Positions 9,233-18,899 of a DNA stretch of 64,000 nucleotides are shown one piece after another (the first letter of the stretch is position 1; each line of letters starts with the position of its first letter). A model generated the notes under the pieces. That model was not told the DNA's origin. It did no database searches and saw nothing but the letters and a program-made list of their open reading frames with translations. The stretch covers positions 3,038,001-3,102,000 of the forward strand of contig NZ_VFON01000001.1 of the NCBI RefSeq assembly GCF_006716085.1, written 5' to 3'. The translations under genes were made by a program, and so were the position numbers. Origin of the DNA: Leucobacter komagatae. GTDB lineage: Bacteria; Actinomycetota; Actinomycetes; Actinomycetales; Microbacteriaceae.

Positions 9233-9718
9233 ATGAGGGCCATCAAGATGGACACCATCAGCACCGCAGATCTCTACGACGAGCGGGGCGCAGAGCTCCA
9301 GTCCGTATCGCTCCAGTTCCAGGATTGCGGCGGCGAGACGAGCTTCAGCGGCACCGTGCGCACGGTGAAGTGCTTCCAAGACAACGCCCGCCTGAAGAGC
9401 GTGCTGTCGACGCCCGGCGACGGGGCCGTGCTTGTCATCGACGGCGAGGGGTCGCTCGAGACCGCACTCGTCGGCGACATCATCGCGGGCCTCGGCGCAG
9501 ACAACGGCTGGGCCGGCATCATTGTGAATGGCGCGATCCGTGACCGCGTCGCGATCGGCACGCTGCCACTGGGCGTGAAGGCCCTCGGGTCGAACCCCGC
9601 AAAGTCGACGAAGACGGGCAGCGGCGAGACCGACGTGCCCGTCACGTTCGGCGGTGTGACGTTCACGCCGGGCGCGATGGTGTGGTGCGACTCCGACGGC
9701 ATCCTGGTCGAGCAGTGA
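9233..9718 (+). CDS. rraA: RraA family protein
   Basis: 161 residues matching the RraA fold (regulator of RNase E activity A, also related to 4-hydroxy-4-methyl-2-oxoglutarate aldolases). Key features are ISTADLYDE at the N-terminus, [30 protein letters not shown] and the GAIRD segment. The last two line the aldolase-type pocket. Whether it inhibits RNase E or acts as an aldolase cannot be decided here. ATG 9248 is an alternative start. The stop overlaps the GTG of the next gene. Confidence 0.88.
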   Translation: MRAIKMDTISTADLYDERGAELQSVSLQFQDCGGETSFSGTVRTVKCFQDNARLKSVLSTPGDGAVLVIDGEGSLETALVGDIIAGLGADNGWAGIIVNGAIRDRVAIGTLPLGVKALGSNPAKSTKTGSGETDVPVTFGGVTFTPGAMVWCDSDGILVEQ

Positions 9719-10494
9719 CCGACGCGCTGCCCGGTGGGCTGAGCCCCGCCGGGCAGCGCACCGACCCGGCCGGTGAGGACCCCGGGGACCCCGGGGGCCT
9801 CGGGCGTTCTGGGGCCGCCGGGCATCTGCAGCAGCTCGCGCTGCCGTTCGTGCCGTACGCGGTGATCTCCGTGATCCACGTCGCGTTCCGGTTCGCCGAC
9901 CACCCGCTCGCCGGGCCCACCAAGCTCATGCTCATGCCGCTCCTCGCGGTCGCGGTGCTCTGGGCCTCCGCCGGGCTTCGGCCGTGGCCGGGCCGCGCGC
10001 TCGCGCTGCTCATCGCCGGCGTCGTGTTCTCGTGGCTCGGCGATGGCGCCTCGACGTTCTTCCCGATGTTCGAGAACGAAGTGCCGATGATGCTCGCCTG
10101 CTTCGGTATCGCGCACGTCTGCTACGTGCTGCTCATGTGGCGCGGGCGCGGCATAGCGCAGGGGCGGTTCCCGGCCTGGACGCTCGGCTACGTCGCCGCG
10201 TACGCTGTGCTCGTCTCGCTGCTCGTGCCGCACACCGGAGCGCTCACGGCGCCCGTGTTCGTCTACGGCGCGCTGCTCGTCGCGACCGCGGCGTTCGCCG
10301 CGCGCTGCGGTGGCGTCGTCGCCTGGGGTGGCTTCTGGTTTCTCATGTCTGACGCGATCCTGTCGTTTCGCATCTTCACACCCGACGCGATGCCCGACTG
10401 GACGAACGGCGCGGTGATGCTCACCTATACGTTCGGGCAGGGCCTCATCGCGTACGGGATCGTGCGGCGGCTAGCGCTCCGACCGGTCGAGTAG
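9715..10494 (+). CDS. YhhN/TMEM86-type lysoplasmalogenase-like membrane protein
   Basis: About 259 residues from GTG 9715, which overlaps the rraA stop (GTGA). After a Pro/Gly-rich leader come roughly eight helices. Family landmarks are G-P-T-K-L near residue 65, FSWLGDGAS, and [15 protein letters not shown]86 proteins hydrolyse the vinyl-ether bond of lysoplasmalogens; a bacterial substrate is not established. Its 3' end overlaps the convergent NUDIX gene by 24 bases. Confidence 0.8.
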   Translation: MTDALPGGLSPAGQRTDPAGEDPGDPGGLGRSGAAGHLQQLALPFVPYAVISVIHVAFRFADHPLAGPTKLMLMPLLAVAVLWASAGLRPWPGRALALLIAGVVFSWLGDGASTFFPMFENEVPMMLACFGIAHVCYVLLMWRGRGIAQGRFPAWTLGYVAAYAVLVSLLVPHTGALTAPVFVYGALLVATAAFAARCGGVVAWGGFWFLMSDAILSFRIFTPDAMPDWTNGAVMLTYTFGQGLIAYGIVRRLALRPVE

Positions 10495-11367
10495 GTCGAG
10501 TAGCTGCTTCGACCCGCGGGTCGTCTCGACCCCCACCGCCGATGAGCGCACCCGCAGCTCATTATCGCTCGTGACGACGATGCCGAGTCCGCCCCGGTTC
10601 GCGAGCGCGGCCGCCTCCTCGACGATCGCGTCGTCGCCCGAGGTCGTCGCGTCGACGACGCGCACGTTCTCGGTCGTGGAGATGCCGCGCGCGGTGCTCT
10701 CGGTGATGAAGACCCAGTCCGGGAAGACGAGCCCGCCGTGCAGGTCGGCGGGCATGTCGAAGAACGCTGCGCGCACACCCTCGCCCGAGACGGCGAGCGC
10801 CTCGATGCGGTCGCGGAGGCGCTCCGTCGACCCCTTGCGGTCTTTCCACCAGCCGTCGGGCACCGTGCCGACGACGTTCGCCGCGTCGACGATGATGGTC
10901 GGGGTGCGGCGCACGATCGGCTTGAGCAGCTGCCAGGTCGCCGCGAACGCGGGGTGCAGTTCTTTGAGCTCGACCTCGTCGACAGGCACCCACTCGAGCG
11001 CGTGACTCTCGGGGTCGGTGATCTCGGGGGTGAACGGCGTCTTCACCTCGGCGACGACGGTCGTGTACGACCAGCCGCCCCGGTCGAGCACGTGCGTGTA
11101 TCGCGGGGTCACGGCGTTGTCGGGAACGCCGGCCTCCTCCTGCGCCTCGCGGATCGCGCCGTCGATCGTCGCTTCGCCCTGGTTGATCGCGCCGCCGGGG
11201 ATGCCCCAGGTGTTGCCGTGGTCGCTCCAGGAGACGCGGTGCTGCATGAGGATCGCGTCGAGCGCCCGGTCATAGGCGAGGAGGCCCGCCGCGCCGAACT
11301 TACCCCAGTAGCGGTTTCCGTCTGCGGCCGTCACCCATGCGTCACCGGGATCTCGAAGGTCGCTCAT
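10471..11367 (-). CDS. NUDIX hydrolase fused to a PIN/NYN-like domain
   Basis: 298 residues. The first half is a NUDIX domain (about 20-140) with an intact Nudix box, residues 59-81 (G-x5-E-x7-REAQEEAGV), the Mg2+ site that cleaves nucleoside-diphosphate linkages. The second half (about 155-298) looks like a PIN/NYN-type ribonuclease fold: a strand ending IIVDAAN (Asp161), then VVDATTSGDD (Asp239, 245, 246) and VTSDNE (Asp268). The acidic residues sit where PIN domains bind metal. Similar long NUDIX proteins are common in Microbacteriaceae, but the substrate is unknown. Confidence 0.8.
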   Translation of the reverse strand: MSDLRDPGDAWVTAADGNRYWGKFGAAGLLAYDRALDAILMQHRVSWSDHGNTWGIPGGAINQGEATIDGAIREAQEEAGVPDNAVTPRYTHVLDRGGWSYTTVVAEVKTPFTPEITDPESHALEWVPVDEVELKELHPAFAATWQLLKPIVRRTPTIIVDAANVVGTVPDGWWKDRKGSTERLRDRIEALAVSGEGVRAAFFDMPADLHGGLVFPDWVFITESTARGISTTENVRVVDATTSGDDAIVEEAAALANRGGLGIVVTSDNELRVRSSAVGVETTRGSKQLLDLLDRSER

Positions 11368-11384
11368 GGTTCCAGACTACCGGG

Positions 11385-11404
11385 CGGGGGCGAAGCCGCC
11401 CCCG
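11385..11404 (-). terminator. Weak terminator after the heptad-repeat gene
   Basis: CGGGGGC (11385-11391) pairs with GCCCCCG (11398-11404) around a 6-base loop, just beyond the minus-strand stop at 11415. There is no T tract, so Rho-independent activity is doubtful. Confidence 0.4.
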
Positions 11405-11414
11405 TTCCCGGCAA

Positions 11415-13478
11415 TCATCCGTGGTTCCTGCGGCTCCCGAGCATCACCGCGGTCACGGTCGCCGCGACGAGGAGCGCAACGCCGAGCAGGATCCACGGGC
11501 TCGTGAGCACCCTGCCCGGTGCGAGCGGGGCGACGCTCGTTGACAGCTCGGTCGTGCCGGCCGCGAGCGTCTCCGTGCCGCCCGCGAGCTTCTGCGAACC
11601 GGCCGAGGCTGCCTGCGCGCCGTCGTCGAGCTTGCCCGACCCCGCGCGGAGCTTGAGGAGACCCTCGTCGAGCGTCTTAGCGCCAGTGTTGAGCGTGCGG
11701 GCCCCATCGCTGAGGGCGAGCGAGCCGTCGACGAGGTCAGTCAGCCCCTCGTCGAGGCGCCCCGCGCCGTCACTGATGCTCACGGAGCCGTCGGCAAGCG
11801 TGTCGACGCCGGTGTGGAGGCGCGAGACGCCGTCACCGAGCGCGCCGCTCCCGGCCGCCAGCCTGCCGGCACCGTCTGCCGCGGAAGAGGCGCCGTTTGC
11901 GAGTTCGCGTGCACCCGCGTTGAGCTGCTGGGCTCCCTGATGGAGGGTGCTCGTGCCGGCCTTGACCCGCTGGGTCGCCTTGTGCGCGTCTTGGGTGCCG
12001 TCAGCGAGTTCGAGGAACTCGTCGAGCAGTTCGTTCATACCCGCGGCGAGGCCGGGGGCGCCCTTCGCGAGTGCCGGGGTGTTGTCGATGAGCCGCTGGG
12101 CTCCGCCGCTCAGCAGTTCCATGCTCTCGGGCAGCGGGGCAACGCCCGCGGCGAGCTGATCGAGGCCGCCGCCGAACTGGCCGAGACCGGTCTGCAGGCC
12201 GGCGATCCCGCCGCTCAGCCGGTCGACCCCGGCTGCGAGCGGGGTGATGGCCTGTGGCTCGAGGGCCCCGAGCAGGCCGACTGTCGCGCCTGCCTGGGCG
12301 GTCAGCGCGTTCCCGCTGTCGCCCGCGATTGAGCCGGCGAAGCCCTGGAGCTGCGCGACGGCCTCGCCCTGGGCGCTCTGCGCGGCGACTGTCGCCGCGC
12401 TCGCTGAAGCGGCCGCGCTCTGCAGTTGCGCAAGGGTCTCCGCGCTGAGCGGCTCGTCGGGGTTCAGCCCTGCGACGAGGTCTGCGAGGGCCGCGGTCTC
12501 GCCGCTCGCGGTCGCGAGCTGCCCTGACGAGGCTTCCGCCGAGGCGACGGCGCCGGACGCCACGCCACCGAGCTCGCCGACCGCCCCCTGAACGGCCTGC
12601 GCGCTGCTCAGCGCCTGACCGGTCACGGCGCGGATCCCGTCGATCCCGGCGGGGAGCTGAGCGACGCCGGCGCTCAGCGCGTCGCCGCCCTGCTTGAGCC
12701 CGGCGAAGCCGCCCTGCAGGCCGGTGACCCCGGACGCGAGGCTGTCGACCCCGTCGGAGAGCAGCAGTACCCCGCCCGACAGCGAGACGACGCCGGGGAG
12801 GTACTCGCCGAGCCCTCGCTCGAGCGCGGTCGCGCCAGCGTCGAGGGCTTGCACGCGTGGCTTGCGGTTCTGCACCCTGTCGTTGAGCTGCTTGATGCCC
12901 TGCACGAGCTGGGTCGCGCCGCTGTCGAGCTGCCCCGTCCCCGCGGCTGCCTGCCCCGTCCCTGCGGCGAGGCTGCCGGCCCCGGCGGCGAGCCGCGATG
13001 TGCCGTCGGCGAGCGCACCAGCCCCCTGGCCAACCTCGGCGACGCCCGACTCGAGCCTTGCGGCGCCGTCGTGCAGTTCGGCGGTGCCCGCCGCGGCGCG
13101 CTCCGCGCCTGCTGCGAGGGTTTCGCTGCCGGCCTTCGCGCTCTCCGCCCCGGTGTGTAGCCGCGTCGCGCCGAGCGAGAGATTGTCTGCGCCCGAGCGG
13201 AGGCGCGTGCCGCCGTCGCTGAGCTGAATCGCGCTGCCCGCGAGGCTTTCGGTGCCCGTCGCGAGGTCGTCGAGCCCAGTGGTGAGGTCGGTCGCGCCGG
13301 CCGCGAGCTCGGTCGCTCCCGCGTCGAGCCGTGTCGCGCCCTCGTTGATGCTCGAGCTCGCGGTGAGGGCGAACGCGGCCGTGCCGATCAGCGAGAGGCC
13401 GAGGAGGCCCGCGAGGATCGGGATCGCCGGGACCCGGCGGCGCGGTGGGGTCTGCTGAGAATCGGTAGTCATATACAT
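11415..13478 (-). CDS. Leu/Gly heptad-repeat membrane-anchored protein (YhgE/Pip-like)
   Basis: About 687 residues. A short cytoplasmic start and one transmembrane helix (IPILAGLLGLSLIGTAAFAL) are followed by some 570 residues built from 7-residue units of the type xxLxxGx (for example LDAGATE LAAGATD LTTGLDD). A C-terminal helix (WILLGVALLVAATVTAVML) and a basic tail end it. The repeats predict a long extracytoplasmic coiled rod anchored at both ends, as in YhgE/Pip-like proteins. A break near 290-400 is more Ala/Gln-rich. ATG 13472 is an equally good start. Function unknown. Confidence 0.8.
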   Translation of the reverse strand: MYMTTDSQQTPPRRRVPAIPILAGLLGLSLIGTAAFALTASSSINEGATRLDAGATELAAGATDLTTGLDDLATGTESLAGSAIQLSDGGTRLRSGADNLSLGATRLHTGAESAKAGSETLAAGAERAAAGTAELHDGAARLESGVAEVGQGAGALADGTSRLAAGAGSLAAGTGQAAAGTGQLDSGATQLVQGIKQLNDRVQNRKPRVQALDAGATALERGLGEYLPGVVSLSGGVLLLSDGVDSLASGVTGLQGGFAGLKQGGDALSAGVAQLPAGIDGIRAVTGQALSSAQAVQGAVGELGGVASGAVASAEASSGQLATASGETAALADLVAGLNPDEPLSAETLAQLQSAAASASAATVAAQSAQGEAVAQLQGFAGSIAGDSGNALTAQAGATVGLLGALEPQAITPLAAGVDRLSGGIAGLQTGLGQFGGGLDQLAAGVAPLPESMELLSGGAQRLIDNTPALAKGAPGLAAGMNELLDEFLELADGTQDAHKATQRVKAGTSTLHQGAQQLNAGARELANGASSAADGAGRLAAGSGALGDGVSRLHTGVDTLADGSVSISDGAGRLDEGLTDLVDGSLALSDGARTLNTGAKTLDEGLLKLRAGSGKLDDGAQAASAGSQKLAGGTETLAAGTTELSTSVAPLAPGRVLTSPWILLGVALLVAATVTAVMLGSRRNHG

Positions 13479-13752
13479 CGGCTCCGTATCTGGCCATCGA
13501 AGGTCCACGTTGACCTGCTGAATGGTAGGGCGAGCCTAATCACGCGTTGGGCGCCTGGGTTCGCGGCGGCGCAGATTCGTGATTGTGTGACGGATGCAAC
13601 AAGAATCGGGCGCTTTGATGCTGGATGTTCTACAAAACCTCGAGGCGGCACGTAGGGGCGTTCTGCGGCGTGGGCGGGCTCGAGATTGCGCCCTCCTGGG
13701 ATGCGGGCAGGGTGTAGGGGGTCGAATTGCAAAGGTGTGGCATACTAGTGTG

Positions 13753-14865
13753 GTGAAATATGAGAATGACGCGCCCGGCGCGGATGCGGCGGCGCCTCCG
13801 GCTCCCGAGTCTCTCGGAGCTCCGCAGGCCAAACCCGCAGCGGCTCGGCTCGGCGCCATCGACGCGGCGCGCGGCATCGCGATCATCGTGGTGGTCTTCA
13901 CCCACGTCAATCGCGGCCTCGCCGGCGCCGGCATTCTTGACGGCGACTCTGAGGCCTACCAGTGGATGGATCGGTTCTTCGCCACCTGGTGCATGCTGCT
14001 CTTCCCGTTTCTCACCGGGCTCTTCATGCGGCGGTCGAGGGAGCGTCACGGGTTCTGGGGCTTCGTTCGCCTTCGCGTGGTTCAGTGGGGCTACCTTTAC
14101 CTGCTCTGGTTCTTCCTCCAGTCGGGGGTGAAGCTGGTCGTCGGCGATGCCGCGAACACGACCGTGTCTCCGATCGACCTGCTGCAGGTGTGGAAGGTCG
14201 AGGGCCAACTTTGGTTCATGCCGTGGATGATGATCGCCGAGTTCTTCGGGGCCCTCATCATGCCGTGGCTGAGCACCAGGCGAACCGTGATCACCCTCGT
14301 GGTGACCGGCGTGCTCTCTGTCTTCACCTGGGGTATCGCGAGCTCATACGTCGGCCTGCACGGCCTCGCGCTCTATGTTTTCTACATGGCGGGCACCGTC
14401 ACCGACCCCAAGAAGCTCGCAGCGTGGCTCGACCGCTTCGGGAGCGGCTTCTTGTGGAGCGTGGGGCTGGTGAGCGTCGCCATTGGTGGGGCGCTCACGC
14501 GACTGCCGCTATCGCCGCCAACGGAGGGGCGCCCGCCAGCGCCGGTCGAGCTGCTGCCGCTCAGTATTTTTACCGCCCTCTTGTGCGCGGCGGGCATGAT
14601 GCTCGTCTGCACAGCGCTGTCGCGCACGGTGCTCTCCAAGCCCCTGTCGGTTGTGGGCAGCCGCACCCTCGAGATTTATCTCGCGCACATCCTCGCCGGG
14701 GCGGGGGCGCGGATCGTGCTCGTCAGACTCGGCGTGGAATCGCCTGCCGTGTTCATGATCGTGGGCACCGTCGCCGGTGTCGTGCTTCCCCTGTTCGCGC
14801 GCTGGGCGCTGGAAAAGCTGCACTTCCCGTGGTTCTTCGAGATGCCGCGCCTGCGGCGGAAGTGA
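13753..14865 (+). CDS. Acyltransferase 3 family membrane protein
   Basis: About 370 residues from GTG 13753 (GTG 13750 also possible). A 40-residue Ala/Pro-rich leader precedes the family signature RLGAIDAARGIAIIVVVFTH, whose His lies in the first helix. About ten helices follow, as usual for O-acyltransferases that modify surface glycans or lipids. The open frame extends back to 13594, but that part lacks coding character. An AT-rich GCATACTAG just before the start suggests a promoter close to the GTG and possibly a leaderless transcript. Confidence 0.8.
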   Translation: MKYENDAPGADAAAPPAPESLGAPQAKPAAARLGAIDAARGIAIIVVVFTHVNRGLAGAGILDGDSEAYQWMDRFFATWCMLLFPFLTGLFMRRSRERHGFWGFVRLRVVQWGYLYLLWFFLQSGVKLVVGDAANTTVSPIDLLQVWKVEGQLWFMPWMMIAEFFGALIMPWLSTRRTVITLVVTGVLSVFTWGIASSYVGLHGLALYVFYMAGTVTDPKKLAAWLDRFGSGFLWSVGLVSVAIGGALTRLPLSPPTEGRPPAPVELLPLSIFTALLCAAGMMLVCTALSRTVLSKPLSVVGSRTLEIYLAHILAGAGARIVLVRLGVESPAVFMIVGTVAGVVLPLFARWALEKLHFPWFFEMPRLRRK

Positions 14866-14910
14866 GCCGGTGCCGGTTCTTGGCTGGTGCGGGTGTGCGA
14901 TCCTTGTTCC

Positions 14911-15333
14911 GTGGATATCCAGGTCTCGCGCAAGCTGACCATCCCGGCCGCTGAGCTCGGATGGCGGTTTTCGCGATCCTCCGGGCCCGGCGGGCAGCAC
15001 GTGAACACCTCGGATAGCCGCGTCGAGCTCTTCTGGGACGTGGCCTCCTCGAAGGCCCTCACTGACGAGCAGCGCGAGCGCCTCCTCGAAAAGCTGCAGC
15101 ACAGGCTCGTCGCGGGCGTGATCACCGTCGTGTCGTCAGAGCAGCGCTCGCAGCTGCGTAACCGCGAGACCGCGCGCGAAAGGCTCGGCGAGGTTGTCGC
15201 TGCCGCGCTCGCCCCCGACGGGCCGAAGCGCCGCGCGACGAAGCCCACCCGTGGCTCACGCGAGCGCCGCCTGCAGGCGAAGGGTAAGCGCTCAGAGGTG
15301 AAGCGCAACCGTCAGCGGCCTGCCTTCGACTAG
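14911..15333 (+). CDS. arfB: Alternative ribosome-rescue factor ArfB (peptidyl-tRNA hydrolase)
   Basis: About 140 residues. The GGQ catalytic motif sits in SSGPGGQHVNTSDSRV and releases the nascent chain from stalled ribosomes. The C-terminal tail is strongly basic (KRRATKPTRGSRERR, ending with KGKRSEVKRNRQ), matching the ArfB tail that enters the mRNA channel. GTG 14911 gives the usual N-terminus (VDIQVSRKL); an in-frame start at 14887 adds eight residues. Monocistronic. Confidence 0.9.
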   Translation: MDIQVSRKLTIPAAELGWRFSRSSGPGGQHVNTSDSRVELFWDVASSKALTDEQRERLLEKLQHRLVAGVITVVSSEQRSQLRNRETARERLGEVVAAALAPDGPKRRATKPTRGSRERRLQAKGKRSEVKRNRQRPAFD

Positions 15334-15520
15334 GGGCGAATGGCCGGGCCCTTGCGTCGGGCGTACGCGCTGGCGGCGTTGCCGTGTGTCGCGTCGTGTC
15401 GCCTCGTGCCCCGCCGCGCCGCGCGCAAGCACCCCATTTTCACCAGAACACGCGTAAATCGCCCCGAAATCGGTGTGCCTTCGCGAAAATGATGTGGGCG
15501 GGGTGGGGTTGCTGCCCGAG

Positions 15521-15892
15521 CTACGCCGGGGTCGGCAGGGTGCGGAGGATCTTCTCCATCGCCTTGCCCTTCGCGAGCTCGTCGATGAGCTTGTCGAGGT
15601 AGCGGATCTCGAGCATCAGCGGGTCTTCGATCTCGGCGATCTTCACACCGCAGATCGTGCCCGTGATCTGTGAGCGGGCGATGTTCATCTTCGGGGCGTC
15701 GCGGAAGAACTCCTCAAGGTTCACGGGGTTGCCCGGCTCGATGAGCTCGTCGAGCTGCGCCTGCGAGTAGCCGGTGAGCCAGCAGATGATCTCGTCGACC
15801 TCCGCCTTGGTGCGGCCCTTGCGCTCGGCCTTCTGCGTGTAGTTCGGGTAGAGATCCGAGAACGCGAGCTTGAAGATGCGGTGTCCAGCCAT
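15521..15892 (-). CDS. DUF2200 family protein
   Basis: 123 residues from ATG 15892. The opening [18 protein letters not shown], then [20 protein letters not shown] and the C-terminal [13 protein letters not shown], match the DUF2200 family, small soluble proteins of unknown role. Upstream in-frame codons to 16018 overlap the divergent gene's promoter region and are unlikely to be translated. About 150 bases separate it from the divergent ligase gene. The 187 bases between it and arfB (15334-15520) show no gene. Confidence 0.82.
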   Translation of the reverse strand: MAGHRIFKLAFSDLYPNYTQKAERKGRTKAEVDEIICWLTGYSQAQLDELIEPGNPVNLEEFFRDAPKMNIARSQITGTICGVKIAEIEDPLMLEIRYLDKLIDELAKGKAMEKILRTLPTPA

Positions 15893-16043
15893 GCGCCAAG
15901 GATACGTCGGTTTCGCTGAGTTGTGGCCCTCAGGCGACGGCGCCCTGGTCGGGTGTTCCCTGGTCGCGAACCGGGCGCGCCCGGCGGGCCGCGGGAGCGT
16001 ATGCTGGACGGAGTCCATCTAAGCCGAGCGCAGGGAGTCCCGG

Positions 16044-17585
16044 GTGCCGATCACGCAGTCGATACTTGAGGTCGCGAGCCAGCACCCGGAGCGGGTCGCT
16101 ATCGCCGGGGAAGACGGCCGACTCAGCTACGCCGAACTCGTCGAGGACTCGCGCCGCGTCTTCGCCGTCGTCGATGCCCTGCACCGCGCGCACGACGCCC
16201 CGCCCGCACCCGCGCCCGAGACGCGGGGCATCCCGATCACCGCGGTGAGTATCGAGTCGGCGTTCCACACGTCGCGCATCGTCGCGGGCCTCGCCGGGTA
16301 CCGGGCAGTCTCGGCCACGATCGACCCGCGCTGGCCGCTCGAACACCGCGTGAACGTGGTCCTCGCGACCGGCATTGGGCTCGTGATCAGCGACGCCGAT
16401 GACCTCGCACCGGCGCTTCGGGAGCGCGGCTGGGGCGGAACGATCATCTCGCTCCCTGAATTTCGTGCGGCGGAGCGGGACGTTCGGGATCCTGGTCGCG
16501 GGGCCACCCCGCTCGCGGACGCGCCGACAGTGCGCGACGGCGACGAGCCGTTCCTGCTGCTGTTCTCGTCGGGCACGACGAGCGCGCCGAAGGGGTTTCT
16601 CAAGACGCGCGACCAGTACCGGGCGAACGTCGCGGTGTCGAGCGCGTACCTCGAACCGCTGCCCGGGGTGCACACGCTCGCGCCGGGCCCGGTGTCGTAC
16701 AGCCTCACCCTCTACGCGCTCATCGAGTGCCTCGCAACCGGGGGAGCGGCGCACATGGCCGACGCGTTCGACGCGATCGCGATGGCGAGGCGCGTGCACG
16801 AGGAGCGGATCACCCGCGTCGTCGCCGTGCCCGCGCTCGTGCAGTCGCTCAGCGACGCCGCCCGCCGCGACCCGGAGAGGTTCGCCTCGCTCGAACTCGT
16901 CGTGACCGGGGGTGCGAACCTGTCGGCGTCGCTGCGCGAGGGCCTCGGTGCGGTGTTGCCGGGCGTACGGCTCATCAGTTACTACGGGGCCGCCGAGATC
17001 GGGTTCATCGGCGACAGCCGGGGCGGCGACGGCACGCTCATTGAGGTGTACGAGGGGATCGGGTTCGAGATCCGCTCGGAAGCTGGCGAGCGGGTGCCTG
17101 ACAGCGAGTTCGGCACTCTCTGGATCGACGCGGCAGCCTGCTCCGACGGCTACCTCGCGGGCACGACCGACGCCGTGTTGCGCGGTGCTGATGGCTGGGC
17201 GACCGTACACGACCAGGGGCGCATCGTAGACGGGAGACTGCAGCTCGCCGGGCGGGCCGGCGACATTGTCGTGACGGGCGGGCACAAGGTCGCGCTCCCC
17301 GAGGTCGAGAGGGCGTTCGAGGGCATGCCCGGTCTCGGCGCGGTCTGTGCGGTCGCGCTGCCGCACCCGCGGCTTGGGAGCGTCGTCGGGCTCGTCGTCG
17401 AGGGTGTAGCCGAGGGCGGTGCAGGGAAGGATGCGCTGCGCGCGTGGGGCCGCGAGCGGCTTGCTCCGCAGTTCGTGCCGCGCCAGTGGTACCGTCTGGA
17501 CGCGCTGCCGCGCACGGTCGGCGGGAAGATCCGTCGGGCTGAGACCGTTGCACTCATCGAAGCGGGCGAAGGGGAGCGACTATGA
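16044..17585 (+). CDS. AMP-binding acyl/aryl-adenylate ligase
   Basis: 513 residues of the ANL superfamily, which activate a carboxylic acid as an acyl adenylate and pass it to a thiol. Visible motifs: A3 P-loop LLLFSSGTTSAPKG (about 170-183), the A5 segment SYYGAAEIGF (about 312), and a C-terminal domain with GRAGDIVVTGGHKVALPEVE and the late catalytic Lys in TVGGKIRR. GTG start with weak RBS. Its stop overlaps the ketosynthase ATG by four bases (ATGA). The carboxylate substrate is unknown; context suggests a fatty or polyketide-type acyl chain. Confidence 0.87.
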   Translation: MPITQSILEVASQHPERVAIAGEDGRLSYAELVEDSRRVFAVVDALHRAHDAPPAPAPETRGIPITAVSIESAFHTSRIVAGLAGYRAVSATIDPRWPLEHRVNVVLATGIGLVISDADDLAPALRERGWGGTIISLPEFRAAERDVRDPGRGATPLADAPTVRDGDEPFLLLFSSGTTSAPKGFLKTRDQYRANVAVSSAYLEPLPGVHTLAPGPVSYSLTLYALIECLATGGAAHMADAFDAIAMARRVHEERITRVVAVPALVQSLSDAARRDPERFASLELVVTGGANLSASLREGLGAVLPGVRLISYYGAAEIGFIGDSRGGDGTLIEVYEGIGFEIRSEAGERVPDSEFGTLWIDAAACSDGYLAGTTDAVLRGADGWATVHDQGRIVDGRLQLAGRAGDIVVTGGHKVALPEVERAFEGMPGLGAVCAVALPHPRLGSVVGLVVEGVAEGGAGKDALRAWGRERLAPQFVPRQWYRLDALPRTVGGKIRRAETVALIEAGEGERL

Positions 17586-18859
17586 ATGGGCGACGCGTCG
17601 TCATCACGGGGCTCGGCGCTGTGACCCCGAGCGGCATTGGCGTGCCCGAGCTCTGGAACGCGGTTGTCCAGGGGCGGAGCGCGATCACGCTGCTTGAGGG
17701 CCCCGAGTTTGACGGCCTCGCCGTGCGGATCGGCGGGCAGGTACGCGGCTTCGACGTCTCGACCGTGCTCGACCGGAGCCTCGCGAAGCGGCTGAGCCCC
17801 GTGCAGCACTGGGCGATCGGGGCGGCCGACGAGGCGCTCGCGCAGGCCGGGGTTGACGCAGCTTCGGTTGTTGGTAGCGGTGGTGGGCTCTCCGGCGCGC
17901 TGCCGTGGGACGCGGAGCGGATCGCCGTGATCGCGGCGACGGGATCCGGCCCCATCGACGCGATGCAGTCGGCGACGCGGGTGCTCGATGAGCGCGGCCC
18001 GCGCGCGGTGCCGCTCACCCTCTCGATCCACGGCGCCCCAGATTCCGCGGCGGCGCTTCTCAGCCAGCGGTACGGGATCCGCGGGCCAGCCCAGGGCGTC
18101 TCCGCGACGTGCGCGAGCGGCGCGGTCGGGCTGGGGGATGGGCTCAGGCGGATCCGCCACGGCTATGCCGACGCCGTGCTCGTCGTCGGTATGGAGGACT
18201 GCCTGAACGGCGTCAACCTCTCGTCGAACGCGAACATGCGCGCGCTCGCCGCAGGCTACGAAGGGGCGCCCGAGACCGCGTCGCGGCCGTTCGACCGCGC
18301 TCGCTCTGGGTTTGTGATGTCGCAGGGGGCTGCGGCGATCCTGATCGAATCGGAGGAGCACGCGCTCGCGCGCGGCGCCGAGGTGCTCGCGGTGCTCGCC
18401 GGGTTCGGCTCGGCGAGCGACGCCCACCACCCGACCGCGCCGCACCCTGAGGGCCGCGGCGCCGCGCAGGCCGTGCGCGAGTGCCTCGCCGATGCGGGCG
18501 TCGGCCCCGAGGCCGTCGACCACATCAACGCGCACGGAACCGGCACCCCCGCGGGCGACGCCGCCGAGCTCCTCGCCCTTGAGGCGGTGCTCGGCGAGCA
18601 CGCGCGCCGCACGCCGATCTCGGCGACGAAATCGAGCACCGGGCACCTGCTCGGCGCGGGCGGCGTCGTCGAAGCGATTATCTCGGTGGTGGCTCTGCGC
18701 CAACGGCTCTTGCCACCGACCCTGAACCTTGGCGACCCCGAGTTCGACGGCTGGGACTTCGTCGCGGGGGCTGCCCGTTCGGCCGTGGTCTCGCGCGTGC
18801 TGTCGACCTCGTTCGGGTTCGGCGGGCACAACGGGGCCGTGCTCATCGAGCGGTCGTAG
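17582..18859 (+). CDS. Beta-ketoacyl synthase (KAS I/II-like)
   Basis: 425 residues with a complete Cys-His-His triad: nucleophile in VSATCASGAVG, first His in INAHGTGTPAGD and second His in SSTGHLLGAGG. It opens with GRRVVITGLGAVTPSG, typical of FabF-like condensing enzymes. No acyl carrier protein, ketoreductase or malonyl transferase is adjacent, so it is not a standard FAS operon. It is translationally coupled to the ligase and sits 40 bases before an acyl-CoA dehydrogenase. It may elongate or condense a ligase-activated acyl group. Confidence 0.88.
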   Translation: MNGRRVVITGLGAVTPSGIGVPELWNAVVQGRSAITLLEGPEFDGLAVRIGGQVRGFDVSTVLDRSLAKRLSPVQHWAIGAADEALAQAGVDAASVVGSGGGLSGALPWDAERIAVIAATGSGPIDAMQSATRVLDERGPRAVPLTLSIHGAPDSAAALLSQRYGIRGPAQGVSATCASGAVGLGDGLRRIRHGYADAVLVVGMEDCLNGVNLSSNANMRALAAGYEGAPETASRPFDRARSGFVMSQGAAAILIESEEHALARGAEVLAVLAGFGSASDAHHPTAPHPEGRGAAQAVRECLADAGVGPEAVDHINAHGTGTPAGDAAELLALEAVLGEHARRTPISATKSSTGHLLGAGGVVEAIISVVALRQRLLPPTLNLGDPEFDGWDFVAGAARSAVVSRVLSTSFGFGGHNGAVLIERS

Positions 18860-18899
18860 CGCCTCACTGCTTACCTAAGAACCAACGATCGGAGAGAGA

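Noticed and set aside
11415..13478. Short repeating DNA units that could look like a CRISPR or tandem array
   Set aside because: Units are 21-base codon-level heptads with no constant spacer length and no cas genes; they encode the Leu/Gly repeat protein.
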